Shown here: positions 33,906 to 42,913 of the stretch, piece after piece
How positions within the stretch are numbered: position 1 is the stretch's first letter
How the letters are laid out: each line of letters starts with the position of its first letter
Source of the DNA: Brucella pseudintermedia
Lineage (GTDB): Bacteria; Pseudomonadota; Alphaproteobacteria; Rhizobiales; Rhizobiaceae
NCBI RefSeq assembly: GCF_008932435.1
Contig: NZ_WBWE01000004.1
Coordinates: forward strand, 186,001 to 250,000
Reading direction: 5' to 3'
Length of the DNA stretch: 64,000 nt
Program-made: the position numbers and the translations under genes
Notes under the pieces: model-generated
What the model was told of the DNA's origin: nothing
Databases searched by the model: none
The model's input: the letters and a program-made list of their open reading frames with translations, nothing else

Positions 33906-34652
33906 TCATCCTGCATTGCGCCAGTCTCCGAGCACCGATTGTACCAAAGCCATGGCGGCGACGGCTGCGGTATCAGCGCGCAGGATTCGCGGGCCGAGCG
34001 GAATAGCCGTTACGTATGGAAGCCCTCGCAGTGTCTGGCGTTCGCCTTCCGAAAAACCGCCTTCGGGCCCGATCAACAACGCGGCGGGGCCGGGCTTCAT
34101 GGCCTGCAAGATAGTCAGCGGATCGTCCGATTCGTGCCCTTCATCGCAGAAGATCAGGTGACGGGTCTCATCCCAGTGTTCGATGAAGCGGTCAAAGCGG
34201 ATGGCTTCGCAGCATTCAGGCAAGGAAAGAACGCCGCATTGTTCCGCAGCCTCTATCGCATTGGCTCTGACGCGGTCAGTTCCCAGTTTCGGAATCTGGG
34301 TATGCTGTGTAATAACCGGTTGCAGGACGCCAGCGCCCATCTCCACGGCTTTTTGCACCATATAGTCCAGCCGACCCTGTTTCAGCGGGGCGAAGCAATA
34401 GATCAGGTCACTGGCCGGCGGCTGTGGACGCGTTTGCTCGAAGGGCTCAAGGAAAAGCCGCTTTTTACCCTCCGGTCTCAGCCGTGATTTCCATTCACCG
34501 TCACGGCCATTGAAGGTCAGAATTTCGTCACCGTCCTTCAATCGCAGAACATGCGTAAGATAATGTCCGGCTTGTGAAGCGACCTCAACCCGGCTACCAG
34601 ATTCGAGATCGTTTTCAACATATAGTCTCTGCATTTTGTAATTTGCGCGCAT
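33906..34652 (-). CDS. rsmE: 16S rRNA (uracil-1498-N3)-methyltransferase RsmE
   Basis: A 248-residue SPOUT-class methyltransferase. The C-terminal trefoil-knot motifs [14 protein letters not shown] and [20 protein letters not shown] (residues about 192-235) are characteristic. It methylates U1498 of 16S rRNA in the assembled 30S subunit using SAM. Start could be ATG 34652 or the ATG six codons later. Confidence 0.93.
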   Translation of the reverse strand: MRANYKMQRLYVENDLESGSRVEVASQAGHYLTHVLRLKDGDEILTFNGRDGEWKSRLRPEGKKRLFLEPFEQTRPQPPASDLIYCFAPLKQGRLDYMVQKAVEMGAGVLQPVITQHTQIPKLGTDRVRANAIEAAEQCGVLSLPECCEAIRFDRFIEHWDETRHLIFCDEGHESDDPLTILQAMKPGPAALLIGPEGGFSEGERQTLRGLPYVTAIPLGPRILRADTAAVAAMALVQSVLGDWRNAG

Positions 34653-34826
34653 GTCAGCATCGATGGCAGAGGGCAGGGGCGGCGGTCAAGCGCCTTGGCG
34701 ACGCATGATGAGGCAATTGATGAGCATTCCTACACAAACAATTGATGGGAAATATCAGCCAAGTTGCAATTAACTAGATTGTATCCATATAGGTATGAAG
34801 CTATCTATTTGAATGGAATTGATGTG

Positions 34827-35255
34827 ATGAAACAAGCGTGGGTCGAATTCGCGCCGCTTCTTGCCAGTACCGCCAGAGGATGGCGGAAAGCTTTCGATGC
34901 GGCGATGGCGGAACATGGTCTTTCCGACGCGAAAGCCATACCGCTGATGATCCTCTTGCGGCATGGAGATCGTGTTCCTCAAGGTGTGCTGGCCGAAAGG
35001 GTCGGGATCGAAGGGGCAACGATTGTCCGGGTCGTCGACGAGTTGGAAAGGGACGGCCTGATCCAGCGGATTGCCGATGATGCTGATCGTCGCGTCAAGC
35101 TCATCCAACTGACAGAGGATGGCCGCGCTCTTGCCGCCGAGGTGGAAAAGTCTGCTGCCCGTCTTCGCGCTTTTTTCCTTGGCGATTTCGATTCCGATGC
35201 GGTCGATGTCGCCATGGAAGTCTTGCGCAAGCTGAATGAGAAATTTGAAATATAG
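34827..35255 (+). CDS. MarR-family transcriptional regulator
   Basis: A 142-residue MarR regulator with winged-helix segment LAERVGIEGATIVRVVDELERDGLIQRIADDADRRVKLIQLTEDG. ATG 34827 is chosen over an upstream TTG at 34764 because GGAATTG precedes it and the length fits. It is followed on the same strand, 62 bases on, by a FUSC-DUF1656-HlyD operon, and MarR proteins next to such pumps typically repress them in response to aromatic acids. An imperfect dyad around 34781-34797 could be its operator. Confidence 0.88.
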   Translation: MKQAWVEFAPLLASTARGWRKAFDAAMAEHGLSDAKAIPLMILLRHGDRVPQGVLAERVGIEGATIVRVVDELERDGLIQRIADDADRRVKLIQLTEDGRALAAEVEKSAARLRAFFLGDFDSDAVDVAMEVLRKLNEKFEI

Positions 35256-35317
35256 TCTTTCTGATCGGCCGTCTGACCGGAAAGGCGCATTGCGTTCAAC
35301 CGGTGCCCCCCCAAGCC

Positions 35318-37411
35318 ATGACGAAACCAGCCGAAACAACCCCGAAATTTTGGGATGTCGTCTTTTCATTGAAGACTTTCGCTGCGGGCATGCTGGCGCT
35401 TTGGATCGGCTTGATGGCCAATCTGCCCAATCCTTACTGGTCCATTGCGGCAGTTTATATCGTTGCGCATCCGTTGTCCGGGGCCACCACGTCAAAAGGA
35501 TTCTACCGCCTCATCGGTACGATCATCGGCGGCGCGGTGACCGTTCTATTCGTGCCGCATCTGGTCAATTCGCCTGAAATCCTAACATTGGCCATCGGGC
35601 TCTGGATGGGGCTTTGCCTTGCAATCAGCCTGCTTGACGGCACTCCGCGCAGCTATCTGTTCATGCTTGCCGGTTATACGGTGGCAATCGCCAGCTTTGC
35701 CGTTGTTTCCGTGCCGGAAACGACGTTCGACTATGCTGTGGGCCGCGTGGAAGAAATCGCGATCGGCATTATTTGCGCTGCCGTCGTCAATCGTCTCGTC
35801 TTTCCGCGCCATAGCGGTCCGGTACTCGTCAGCCGTATCGATAACTGGCTGCGGGATGGTTCAAAGCTCGCGCTGGCGAGCCTGCGAGGAGAGGGTGCCA
35901 CGCCGGAATTCCTTCGGGATCGTCAGCGTCTGGCAGCCGATGCGCTTGAGCTGCGCAATCTGACGACGCATGTTGCCTATGACACCTCATCGATCAGAAA
36001 TGTTGGTGCGCTGCTGCATGTGCTGCAGCAGCGTATGGTGGCTGTTCTTCCAATCATATCGAGCTTGCATGACGTGCTGGCGCTGAAGCCCGATGAAAAC
36101 GCGCAGCCCTGGCATCCTGCTGTACAGAAGCTCTTGGACGAAGCTTGCGACTGGATAGAAAGCGGCGAGAACCTGACGGAGGAACGCCGCACCGTTCTGT
36201 TGCGATTGATCGAAGATATAGATCGGCACGGGAAGGATGCGACGCGCTGGGACGAATTGCTGCCTTTCAACGTCGCTGCTCGCGTTCGCGATCTGATCCA
36301 GATATGGAGCGATTGCATCACGTTGCGCCAGGATATCCTGTCGGGTTCGCGGCATTCGCTGCGGTGGCGTCGCTACGACGCCCATCTGAAAGCTCGCCCC
36401 ATGCATCGCGACTACGGCATGGCCTTTCTATCGGGCTTTTCGGCTCTTCTGGCTACCTGCGTGGCGACCGCCTTCTGGATCGCCAGCGGCTGGTCCCAAG
36501 GCAGCGCCGCAGCCATGATGGCGGGCATCTTCTGCTGCATCTTCGCTACCATGGACGATCCTGTGCCTGTGATGCGCAAGTTCAACTGGCTGCTCCTGAT
36601 CGTTATTGCGGCTGCTTTCATTTTTGAGTTTGCGCTACTGCCGCTTGTCGATGGCTTCTTCCCACTGGTTCTGGTGTTGGGGCTGTTCCTCATTCCGGCA
36701 GGTCTGCTGCTTGCCACTCCATCGCAATTTCTGCTGGGAATGGTTCTTTGCGTAAACTTGCCGAACATGCTCATGCTGCAAGGCCATCTGACCCACGATT
36801 TTGTGAGTTTTGCCAATGCCAATCTGGCCACGGTTTTGGGGATCGTTATCGCTGCGGTCGTAACCTCGATTGTACGATCGGTGGGTGCGGAATGGAGCGT
36901 TCGTCGTCTCATCAGGGCGGGATGGAACGACATCGCGCTTGCTGCTGAACGTGGCCCGGGACGACATCGCCGCCAGCGCATGAACCGCTTGCTGCTGCGC
37001 ATGATCGACCGCATCGGCATGATGACGCCCCGTCTGGCGCTTGTTGCGGCGGCTGACGTCGCGAAGGTCGATCTGCTGCGCGATCTGCGAAATGGCATGA
37101 ACACGATCGATCTTCAGCAATATCGTACCAAACTGCCTGAAAACTGCCGGGCGGCTGTCGATGCAGTTCTGGATGGTGTCGGTGCGCATTACCGGGCCTT
37201 GGCCAATAGGCCGCAGGAGGCTGGTGAAATCGACAGAAATCTGCTCGCCTCCATCGATCAGGCGATCACGGCCATTATTGAGAGCGGATCGCCAGCGATT
37301 GCCAAGCGCACGAGAATGGCGCTGGTCGCGCTACGCTTCAATCTTTTCCCAAAAGCGCCACCTTTTGCCTTGCCGCCGCGTCCGCTGATGGACCTTCCGC
37401 AAGCAGCATGA
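35318..37411 (+). CDS. FUSC-family efflux permease (AaeB-like)
   Basis: A 697-residue inner-membrane protein with the FUSC layout: a block of about five helices (residues 20-165), a long cytoplasmic region, and a second helix block (residues about 370-520) beginning FLSGFSALLATCVATAFWIASGW, then a soluble tail. AaeB homologs export p-hydroxybenzoate and other aromatic acids with the AaeA adaptor. A GTG at 35303 is an alternative start. DUF1656 and HlyD genes follow at 17 bases and with a 4-base overlap. Confidence 0.9.
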   Translation: MTKPAETTPKFWDVVFSLKTFAAGMLALWIGLMANLPNPYWSIAAVYIVAHPLSGATTSKGFYRLIGTIIGGAVTVLFVPHLVNSPEILTLAIGLWMGLCLAISLLDGTPRSYLFMLAGYTVAIASFAVVSVPETTFDYAVGRVEEIAIGIICAAVVNRLVFPRHSGPVLVSRIDNWLRDGSKLALASLRGEGATPEFLRDRQRLAADALELRNLTTHVAYDTSSIRNVGALLHVLQQRMVAVLPIISSLHDVLALKPDENAQPWHPAVQKLLDEACDWIESGENLTEERRTVLLRLIEDIDRHGKDATRWDELLPFNVAARVRDLIQIWSDCITLRQDILSGSRHSLRWRRYDAHLKARPMHRDYGMAFLSGFSALLATCVATAFWIASGWSQGSAAAMMAGIFCCIFATMDDPVPVMRKFNWLLLIVIAAAFIFEFALLPLVDGFFPLVLVLGLFLIPAGLLLATPSQFLLGMVLCVNLPNMLMLQGHLTHDFVSFANANLATVLGIVIAAVVTSIVRSVGAEWSVRRLIRAGWNDIALAAERGPGRHRRQRMNRLLLRMIDRIGMMTPRLALVAAADVAKVDLLRDLRNGMNTIDLQQYRTKLPENCRAAVDAVLDGVGAHYRALANRPQEAGEIDRNLLASIDQAITAIIESGSPAIAKRTRMALVALRFNLFPKAPPFALPPRPLMDLPQAA

Positions 37412-37428
37412 AGACAATGTGATTTGTG

Positions 37429-37638
37429 ATGCAACCTGAACTCGACATTTACGGAATCTACATTCCTACCCTCGGCGTGCTGGCGCTCGGAGCCTATTTC
37501 GCAAACTCGATCATGCAACGGCTTCTGGCGCGCGCCCGCTTCTATCGTTTCGTATGGCACCGGCCTTTGTTCGATGCTGCCATGTATTTTTGCATTCTCG
37601 GCTCAGCAGCCGTCATCCTCAATGGAATACCGCTATGA
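37429..37638 (+). CDS. DUF1656 membrane protein (AaeX-like)
   Basis: A 69-residue protein with two helices and the DUF1656 features ELDIYGIYIPTL and RFYRFVWHRPLFDAAMY. It is the small AaeX component regularly found between FUSC and HlyD genes. Its stop overlaps the ATG of the adaptor gene (ATGA). Confidence 0.88.
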   Translation: MQPELDIYGIYIPTLGVLALGAYFANSIMQRLLARARFYRFVWHRPLFDAAMYFCILGSAAVILNGIPL

Positions 37639-38501
37639 AAAAGCTCTTTGCCCATTCAGGCCGTGTGTTTGTAACCCTCGTCATGGTCACGATGGCAGGG
37701 CTTCTTGGCTGGCATTTATGGGACTACTACATGAATGCGCCTTGGACCCGTGACGGCAAGATCCGTGCAGATGTTGTGCGTGTCGCGCCGGATGTTTCAG
37801 GACTGGTTGGCGAAGTGCTTGTCCACGACAACGAGGCGGTTCATCGCGGCGACGTGATCTTCCGCATTGATCAGGCCCGATACAAGCTCGCCCTGCAAAC
37901 GGCAGAAGCAAAGGTCGATAGCAGCAAGGCGGCGCTCGACATGGCCAACCGTGATCTGGTTCGCTATCGCCAACTCAACGATACGACCGTGACTCGCCAG
38001 AAGCTCGAACAGATTGAAACGACGGCCCAGCAGGCGCAAGCTGCTTATCGGCAAGCGCAACTGGACCGTGATCTCGCAGCGCTCAATCTGGACCGGTCGT
38101 CGGTGAAAGCGCCCGTAAACGGTGTGGTGACCAACTTCTCGCTTCAGCCGGGCGATTATGTTTCCGCCGGTTCGGCGGTGACGGCTCTCGTTGATACGGA
38201 TTCCTATTATGTTTCCGGCTATTTTGAAGAAAATAAGCTCGAACGTATCCGGGTGGGCGATCCGGTGGTGATCGATATCATGGGCAGCAAGGTTCAGCTC
38301 AAGGGGAAGGTCGAAGGTATCGCCGGAGGAATAGAGGATCGCGAGCGTAGCGATTCATCGAGCTTGCTTGCGAATGTTTCGCCGACATTCAACTGGGTGC
38401 GGCTGGCGCAGCGCGTGCCGGTGCGCGTGAAACTTGAGGATGTGCCGGACAGCGTGCACCTCGTTGCAGGCCGAACGGTAAGCGTTTCGGTCGTGAACTG
38501 A
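37635..38501 (+). CDS. HlyD-family efflux adaptor (AaeA-like)
   Basis: A 288-residue membrane-fusion protein. One N-terminal anchor helix (VFVTLVMVTMAGLLGWHLW) is followed by the lipoyl half-motif APDVSGLVGEVLVHDNEAVHRGDVIFRID, a short coiled coil (residues 75-130), the second half-motif VKAPVNGVVTNFSLQPGDYV, and a beta-barrel. The length suits the short AaeA/EmrA-like class. It would link the FUSC pump to an outer-membrane channel. The start at 37635 is set by overlap with the DUF1656 stop. Confidence 0.9.
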   Translation: MKKLFAHSGRVFVTLVMVTMAGLLGWHLWDYYMNAPWTRDGKIRADVVRVAPDVSGLVGEVLVHDNEAVHRGDVIFRIDQARYKLALQTAEAKVDSSKAALDMANRDLVRYRQLNDTTVTRQKLEQIETTAQQAQAAYRQAQLDRDLAALNLDRSSVKAPVNGVVTNFSLQPGDYVSAGSAVTALVDTDSYYVSGYFEENKLERIRVGDPVVIDIMGSKVQLKGKVEGIAGGIEDRERSDSSSLLANVSPTFNWVRLAQRVPVRVKLEDVPDSVHLVAGRTVSVSVVN

Positions 38502-38567
38502 TCAACGATCCGGCTGTCGCCGGACTCTTTTCCGTGATACCGAGTGTGAAAGTCGGCAGGGGATATC

Positions 38568-39266
38568 ATGGGCGTGCTGGTCGTTCAAAACTACAAAGGG
38601 TCGGGGTTGGGACAGATTGAACCCGTCCTGACAGATGCGGGCTTTTCCATCGATCTGCGTCATCCCTATGATGGGGATACGCTACCGGTGGACGACGATG
38701 GATATCAGGCCTTGATCGTTCTTGGCGGTGAGCAGAACGCGCTCGCCGACGATGAATGTCCTTATTTCCCGCATCTGCTGGAACTTATACGCAGATTTGG
38801 CAGCAGCGATAAGGCCGCTCTCGGCATTTGTCTGGGCAGCCAACTCATAGCGCGCGCATATGGTGGCGAGAACATTCTTGACCGACCCATGGAGTTCGGC
38901 TGGCGGGAGGTTCGGCTTACGGAAAATGGCAAGAGCGATCCGGTCCTGTCCGCGGCAGGTGATGCCTTTCCAATCTTTCACTGGCATCGCGATACGTTTT
39001 CGCTGCCGAAGGATGCAATCCACATGGCAACGAGCGATATGACGCCTCATCAAGCCTATCGTATCGGACGTGCCGTCTATGGCACGCAGTTCCATTTTGA
39101 GGCAGACACACAACTCGTAGCCGAATGGAACGATCAGCTTGGCGGTCTGATATCGAGCTTTGCTCCGGAATGGGCAGTGCAGTATCCCGCGCTTGCAGGG
39201 ACATTCGGAGTAGGAGCGGATGCTGCCGGCGCTGCATTGGCAAGGGCTTGGGTAAGCCAGATCTAG
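38568..39266 (+). CDS. Class I glutamine amidotransferase-like protein
   Basis: A 232-residue stand-alone GATase1 domain. The nucleophile elbow LGICLGSQLIARAYGG places the catalytic Cys at residue 88, and the His/Glu pair is in YGTQFHFEAD near residue 172. The family resembles GuaA-like amidotransferases of unknown partner, some of which hydrolyse gamma-glutamyl compounds. It follows the efflux operon by 66 bases but has its own GGGG-containing ribosome-binding site. Confidence 0.85.
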   Translation: MGVLVVQNYKGSGLGQIEPVLTDAGFSIDLRHPYDGDTLPVDDDGYQALIVLGGEQNALADDECPYFPHLLELIRRFGSSDKAALGICLGSQLIARAYGGENILDRPMEFGWREVRLTENGKSDPVLSAAGDAFPIFHWHRDTFSLPKDAIHMATSDMTPHQAYRIGRAVYGTQFHFEADTQLVAEWNDQLGGLISSFAPEWAVQYPALAGTFGVGADAAGAALARAWVSQI

Positions 39267-39377
39267 AGGTTTCGTAACGGCGCCTTAACCTTAAGTCGCT
39301 GTTTTGCGTTGCCCCTTTGCCACAGCGTGCAGCCAATCAGTTCTGCCCTTCAAAAAAGCGGTGATCCGGCCGGAACC

Positions 39378-39415
39378 GTTCAGTTGCGGGTAACTTTTTT
39401 CGGGTGTAACTGAAC
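39378..39415. repeat. Inverted repeat in the gap before the small membrane ORF
   Basis: GTTCAGTT (39378-39385) and AACTGAAC (39408-39415) form a perfect 8-bp dyad with a 22-base loop that itself contains GGGTAACTTTTTT. The 254-base gap from 39267 to 39520 holds no protein gene that I recognise. Confidence 0.5.
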
Positions 39416-39520
39416 GCCGTCCCCCGGGCAGCGACCGAACGGGCAAGGCTGATCGCCGTGCTCCCAAGTGGCGGCTCGTCTAAAGAACTTTGTCCGGCCC
39501 AGTCGAAAGAGTTTCCGAAT

Positions 39521-39658
39521 ATGACCGCCAAGCATGCCGCTCTTCTTACCGTTCTGATGGTTTCCGCGATTGTGTTCATGGCGGTCGGCATATTCACCGT
39601 CGATGCGGGCAACAATGCGATGTCTACAGACGGTTACGGCATTTCCAGCGCGCACTAA
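39521..39658 (+). CDS. Small single-pass membrane protein
   Basis: A 45-residue ORF with one clear helix (LLTVLMVSAIVFMAVGIF) and a polar tail (DAGNNAMSTDGYGISSAH). A weak Shine-Dalgarno sequence (GAAAGAG) lies upstream. Its stop overlaps the end of the convergent phosphatase gene. No family recognised. Confidence 0.45.
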   Translation: MTAKHAALLTVLMVSAIVFMAVGIFTVDAGNNAMSTDGYGISSAH

Positions 39659-40395
39659 GCGCTTTTTCTCGCTTCAATAAAACGCTTTTCCGCGCCATCG
39701 ATCACGATGGCTGAAAGCTGGCCGCTTTTCCATGCATAAGTATCGAGATTGACCCTGTTGGGCTGAATATCGATAGCGCTCTGCGGTGTATGACCGTGGA
39801 TGACGACTTTTTCGAATGGTTCTGTCCATTTCAGGAAGGCGGTACGAATCCAGATCAGTTCCTCGGGATCTTGTGCATCGAGTGACACTGTGGGATTGAC
39901 GCCGGCATGACAGAAGAAGAAGTCGCCGAAATCGACTGAGCGGGGCATGGTGCGGATGAAGTCTATATGACTTTGCGGAACGGCTTTGACGAGCGCGGCA
40001 TGACCGCGGCGCGCTGAATCTGCATCGGTAAAATCAACTTCCACACCATAGGATCGAGCGGTATCGACGCCGCCATGCAGTGCGAATATCCCCGCAACGT
40101 CTCCCGTCGCGAGATAGGTGAGAAAACCGTCGTCGTGATTGCCAAGCAGCGAAATCACGCGTTCGTCCCGTTCCGACGCGTCGATCAGGAAATCCAGCAC
40201 GTCCTTCGATTTCGGGCCGCGATCGATATAATCGCCCAGATGAATGATGCGCCAGTCATGGACAGGACGGCGATCAAGGTCGGCACGGATGAGCCCATGC
40301 ATGTCCTCCAACAAGTCGAGACGGCCGTGCACGTCGCCAATTGCATAAAGCCGTATCCCGTAGGGCGCTCTCGCATCCTTGAAAACTACACTCAT
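39655..40395 (-). CDS. Calcineurin-like metallophosphoesterase (Ser/Thr phosphatase type)
   Basis: A 246-residue phosphatase with all PPP-type metal motifs: GDVHGRLDLL at residues 18-27, GDYIDRGPKS near residue 53, LGNHDDG near residue 86, and VIHGHTPQ near residue 198. It resembles the small bacterial PrpA/PrpB and diadenosine tetraphosphatase group; the substrate (phosphoprotein or nucleotide) is not decided. The upstream GntR gene overlaps its ATG by four bases. Confidence 0.9.
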   Translation of the reverse strand: MSVVFKDARAPYGIRLYAIGDVHGRLDLLEDMHGLIRADLDRRPVHDWRIIHLGDYIDRGPKSKDVLDFLIDASERDERVISLLGNHDDGFLTYLATGDVAGIFALHGGVDTARSYGVEVDFTDADSARRGHAALVKAVPQSHIDFIRTMPRSVDFGDFFFCHAGVNPTVSLDAQDPEELIWIRTAFLKWTEPFEKVVIHGHTPQSAIDIQPNRVNLDTYAWKSGQLSAIVIDGAEKRFIEARKSA

Positions 40396-41204
40396 TCGCT
40401 ATCGTCTTCTTTCATGTCTTTGCTTGCTTTCACGCCGGCCCGCTGCCGATAGCGCAGGCGCGAGACACGTTCGCGTTCTTCGTGAAGCTCGCGATCATGC
40501 GTTGCCTGCTCAACGAAACGTATGTGTTTTTGTACCGCTTCGCGCGCTGCCTGCGGATTTCCGGCCATGACTGCATCGTAAATGGCCCGGTGCTGCGACA
40601 AAAACATGTCAGCGACGCCAGGATAGCTGTAGATGAGACCGCGATTGTAGAAAACGCCATCCTTCAGCAGTTGATAGCACGACCGCAAGGTGTGTAGCAG
40701 AACGATATTATGAGCGGCCTCGCCGATGGCATTGTGCAATTCCACGTCGAGACGCGCTTCCGTGTCGAAGTCACTGACGCCATGAGCCTTTTCCATGGCT
40801 TCCATGATTTCGGTCAAAAGCGCCTTGTCTGCCGGTGTAGCTCGCAAGGCGGCATATTCGGCGGCAATACTTTCAATTTCCCGGCGATATTCGAGATAAT
40901 CTGCGGTCGCCTTGCGGTGATCGGCAAACAGCTTCACGACAGGAGCGCTGAATACCTGTCCAATCACGTCCGCGACAAATGTGCCTCCTCCATGGCGGGA
41001 AACGAGAAGTTCGGCGGCCTCCAGTCTCTTCAGGGCGTCGCGCAGGATGGGACGCGAAATATCGAATTGGCGCGCCAGCTCGCGTTCACCGGGAAGGCGG
41101 TCACCGCCACGCAGAACGCCCTCGAGGATAAGCGTTTCGATCTGGCGCACAACATCATCTGCGGTGCGGCTAGCCTGTATGCGTGAAAAAATTGTTTCCG
41201 CCAT
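40392..41204 (-). CDS. FadR/GntR-family regulator (FCD domain)
   Basis: A 270-residue regulator. The N-terminal wHTH (GDRLPGERELARQFDISRPILRDALKRLEAAELLVSRHGGGTFVAD) is followed by an all-helical FCD ligand domain with the metal-binding pattern around LDVELHNAIGEAAHN and HRAIYDAVMAGNPQAA. The E. coli glycolate regulator GlcC and lactate regulator LldR are of this type, so control of glcDEF 1.7 kb away is possible but unproven. Its stop overlaps the phosphatase start. Confidence 0.88.
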   Translation of the reverse strand: MAETIFSRIQASRTADDVVRQIETLILEGVLRGGDRLPGERELARQFDISRPILRDALKRLEAAELLVSRHGGGTFVADVIGQVFSAPVVKLFADHRKATADYLEYRREIESIAAEYAALRATPADKALLTEIMEAMEKAHGVSDFDTEARLDVELHNAIGEAAHNIVLLHTLRSCYQLLKDGVFYNRGLIYSYPGVADMFLSQHRAIYDAVMAGNPQAAREAVQKHIRFVEQATHDRELHEERERVSRLRYRQRAGVKASKDMKEDDSE

Positions 41205-41279
41205 GCCCTTTGAAGCCTCTCTGTGACGGCGGCAAAGTAGCCGTTAGCCCCATATCCGGCAACGGAATATATCGAAATT

Positions 41280-41311
41280 GAAAGCCCGGTTCATAATACA
41301 ACCGGGCTTTC
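41280..41311. terminator. Bidirectional-type terminator hairpin
   Basis: GAAAGCCCGGTT (41280-41291) pairs perfectly with AACCGGGCTTTC (41300-41311), 8-base loop. It lies at the end of the minus-strand gene 41334-41624. Confidence 0.78.
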
Positions 41312-41333
41312 ATGGTTGATCGTCAAAAAATGA

Positions 41334-41624
41334 TCAGGCTTTGTTGCGCTTGCGTGTTGCGACGAGCACGAAAAGTCCTGCGACCACACCATACATCGCC
41401 CATTTGAAGGGAAGCGCGTCTGCGGTCTCGCTACGGATAGGCAGTACGGTCACGGTGCCGGGACGGCTTTCCACGCCGGGTTTGCCTTCGGCTTTGGCCT
41501 GCTCGATCTGCTGAGGAGAAACGACCCATTCGGCGCCACGCGATTTGTCATAGACCATGAAGCCGCAGCCAACGATCACGGCGACGATGATTGCGAGAAT
41601 AAAGCGTACAGGTGTGTTCATCAT
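41334..41624 (-). CDS. Hypothetical membrane protein with two helices
   Basis: A 96-residue protein. One helix is at residues 6-25 (VRFILAIIVAVIVGCGFMVY) and one at residues 72-88, with a charged loop rich in Gln, Glu and Lys between them and a basic C-terminus (TRKRNKA). It has its own terminator. No family recognised. Confidence 0.65.
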   Translation of the reverse strand: MMNTPVRFILAIIVAVIVGCGFMVYDKSRGAEWVVSPQQIEQAKAEGKPGVESRPGTVTVLPIRSETADALPFKWAMYGVVAGLFVLVATRKRNKA

Positions 41625-41784
41625 TTTTTCCAGAAATCAGGACAAGGGGAGGAGGCATCCGATTCGCTTGAATAGCGGATTGCTCTGGGAGATAAGCCTT
41701 TTAGAATCAAAAGCTTAGTCAGCTTTATATGCTGTCACGCTAATAGAGCGTGCGTGACTTACTAACCGACGAATGAAAGCCAGT

Positions 41785-42714
41785 CTATTTCTTTGCTATT
41801 TCGTGTGGAGACGTTCCACTCTCCCAATAGGGAACAGGGCCATAAAGATCGGCGAGATAGTCGATGAACAGTCGGACCTTCGCCGGAAGAAACTGTTTCG
41901 ATGGATAGACGGCATGAATTGCAACGTTGCGAGAAGCCGCATAGTCGGGCAGAACCTGTACCAGCTTTCCGGCTGCAAGTTCGGGTCCGATATCCCAGGT
42001 CGATCGTTGCGCGATGCCAAGGCCCGCCAGAACTGCCTCCCGCACCATCTCGCTGGAATTGGTTTGCAGCGGTCCTACCGGGCGAATGACGATCGGCCCT
42101 TTGGGGCCTTCCAGTCGCCACGGGTCGTTGTTGTGCGGGGCCAGGCAGATATGGTTTTGCAGATCCTCAATCGTCTGCGGTGTACCACGTTCCACGACAT
42201 AGTCCGGTGATGCAACGAGGATGCGGCGCACGGGTGCAAGCCGACGCGCGACGAGGGTTGAATCGGACAGTTCAGCGATACGGATAGCAAGATCGTATCC
42301 ATCCCCCACAATATCCACCATCTCGTCCGTGAGCTGCATATTGACAGTAAGATCGGCGTTGGCGCGCATGAACGGCACAAGATAGGGGGCAATGTGCATA
42401 CGCCCGAAAGTCGTTGGGGCCGAAATTTTCAATGTACCCCGTGCATCAGCAGAACGGCGGGCGACAAAGGCTTCCGCTTCCTCGATGTTGGACAGAATTG
42501 CGAGCACACGCTCATGATAGCCCTGACCGGCCTCGGTAAGTGCGATCTGTCGGGTTGTACGTTGAAGTAAGCGGGTTCCCAACCGCTCTTCCAAACGTCC
42601 GAGACGTTTGGATACGACTGCGGGAGAAAGACCCAGATCACGAGCGGCGGCGGACATGCTGCCCGTCGCCACGACGCGGGCAAAGATTTCCATATCGGCC
42701 AGACTGCTCATCAT
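41785..42714 (-). CDS. LysR-family regulator divergent from glcDEF
   Basis: A 309-residue LysR regulator of the CrgA/AaeR-like branch (MEIFARVVATGSMSAAARDLGLSPAVVSKRLGRLEERLGTRLLQRTTR). It is divergent from glcD with 199 bases between starts, a position that suggests control of the glycolate operon, though LysR control is not the E. coli arrangement. It ends in the hydrophilic tail ESGTSPHEIAKK. Confidence 0.85.
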   Translation of the reverse strand: MMSSLADMEIFARVVATGSMSAAARDLGLSPAVVSKRLGRLEERLGTRLLQRTTRQIALTEAGQGYHERVLAILSNIEEAEAFVARRSADARGTLKISAPTTFGRMHIAPYLVPFMRANADLTVNMQLTDEMVDIVGDGYDLAIRIAELSDSTLVARRLAPVRRILVASPDYVVERGTPQTIEDLQNHICLAPHNNDPWRLEGPKGPIVIRPVGPLQTNSSEMVREAVLAGLGIAQRSTWDIGPELAAGKLVQVLPDYAASRNVAIHAVYPSKQFLPAKVRLFIDYLADLYGPVPYWESGTSPHEIAKK

Positions 42715-42837
42715 GTTCTGCTATCCCGCTTGCTGCTGCATTTGCTAATGCTTTTGATTTTAAAAGCATCTAGCCGAGCGTCAGGAAACTAGGCAAGCAA
42801 TTATGCCGCAGCGTGGAAACTGTTTAGCTGATGTCTA

Positions 42838-42862
42838 AAGTGGTAAAAATGATTTACCACTT
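42838..42862. promoter_or_regulatory. Perfect 10-bp operator dyad upstream of glcD
   Basis: AAGTGGTAAA (42838-42847) and TTTACCACTT (42853-42862) form a perfect dyad with a 5-base spacer, 52 bases before the glcD start. Its right arm runs into TTGACG (42861-42866), a candidate -35 element, so a bound protein would block transcription. The TGGT/ACCA half-sites resemble those of FadR/GntR-type regulators, but spacing is wider than in GlcC or PdhR sites. Confidence 0.7.
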
Positions 42863-42913
42863 GACGAAAACGGTATGGAATGCACTTTGGCCATGCAAGT
42901 GGTGGAGGAGAAT

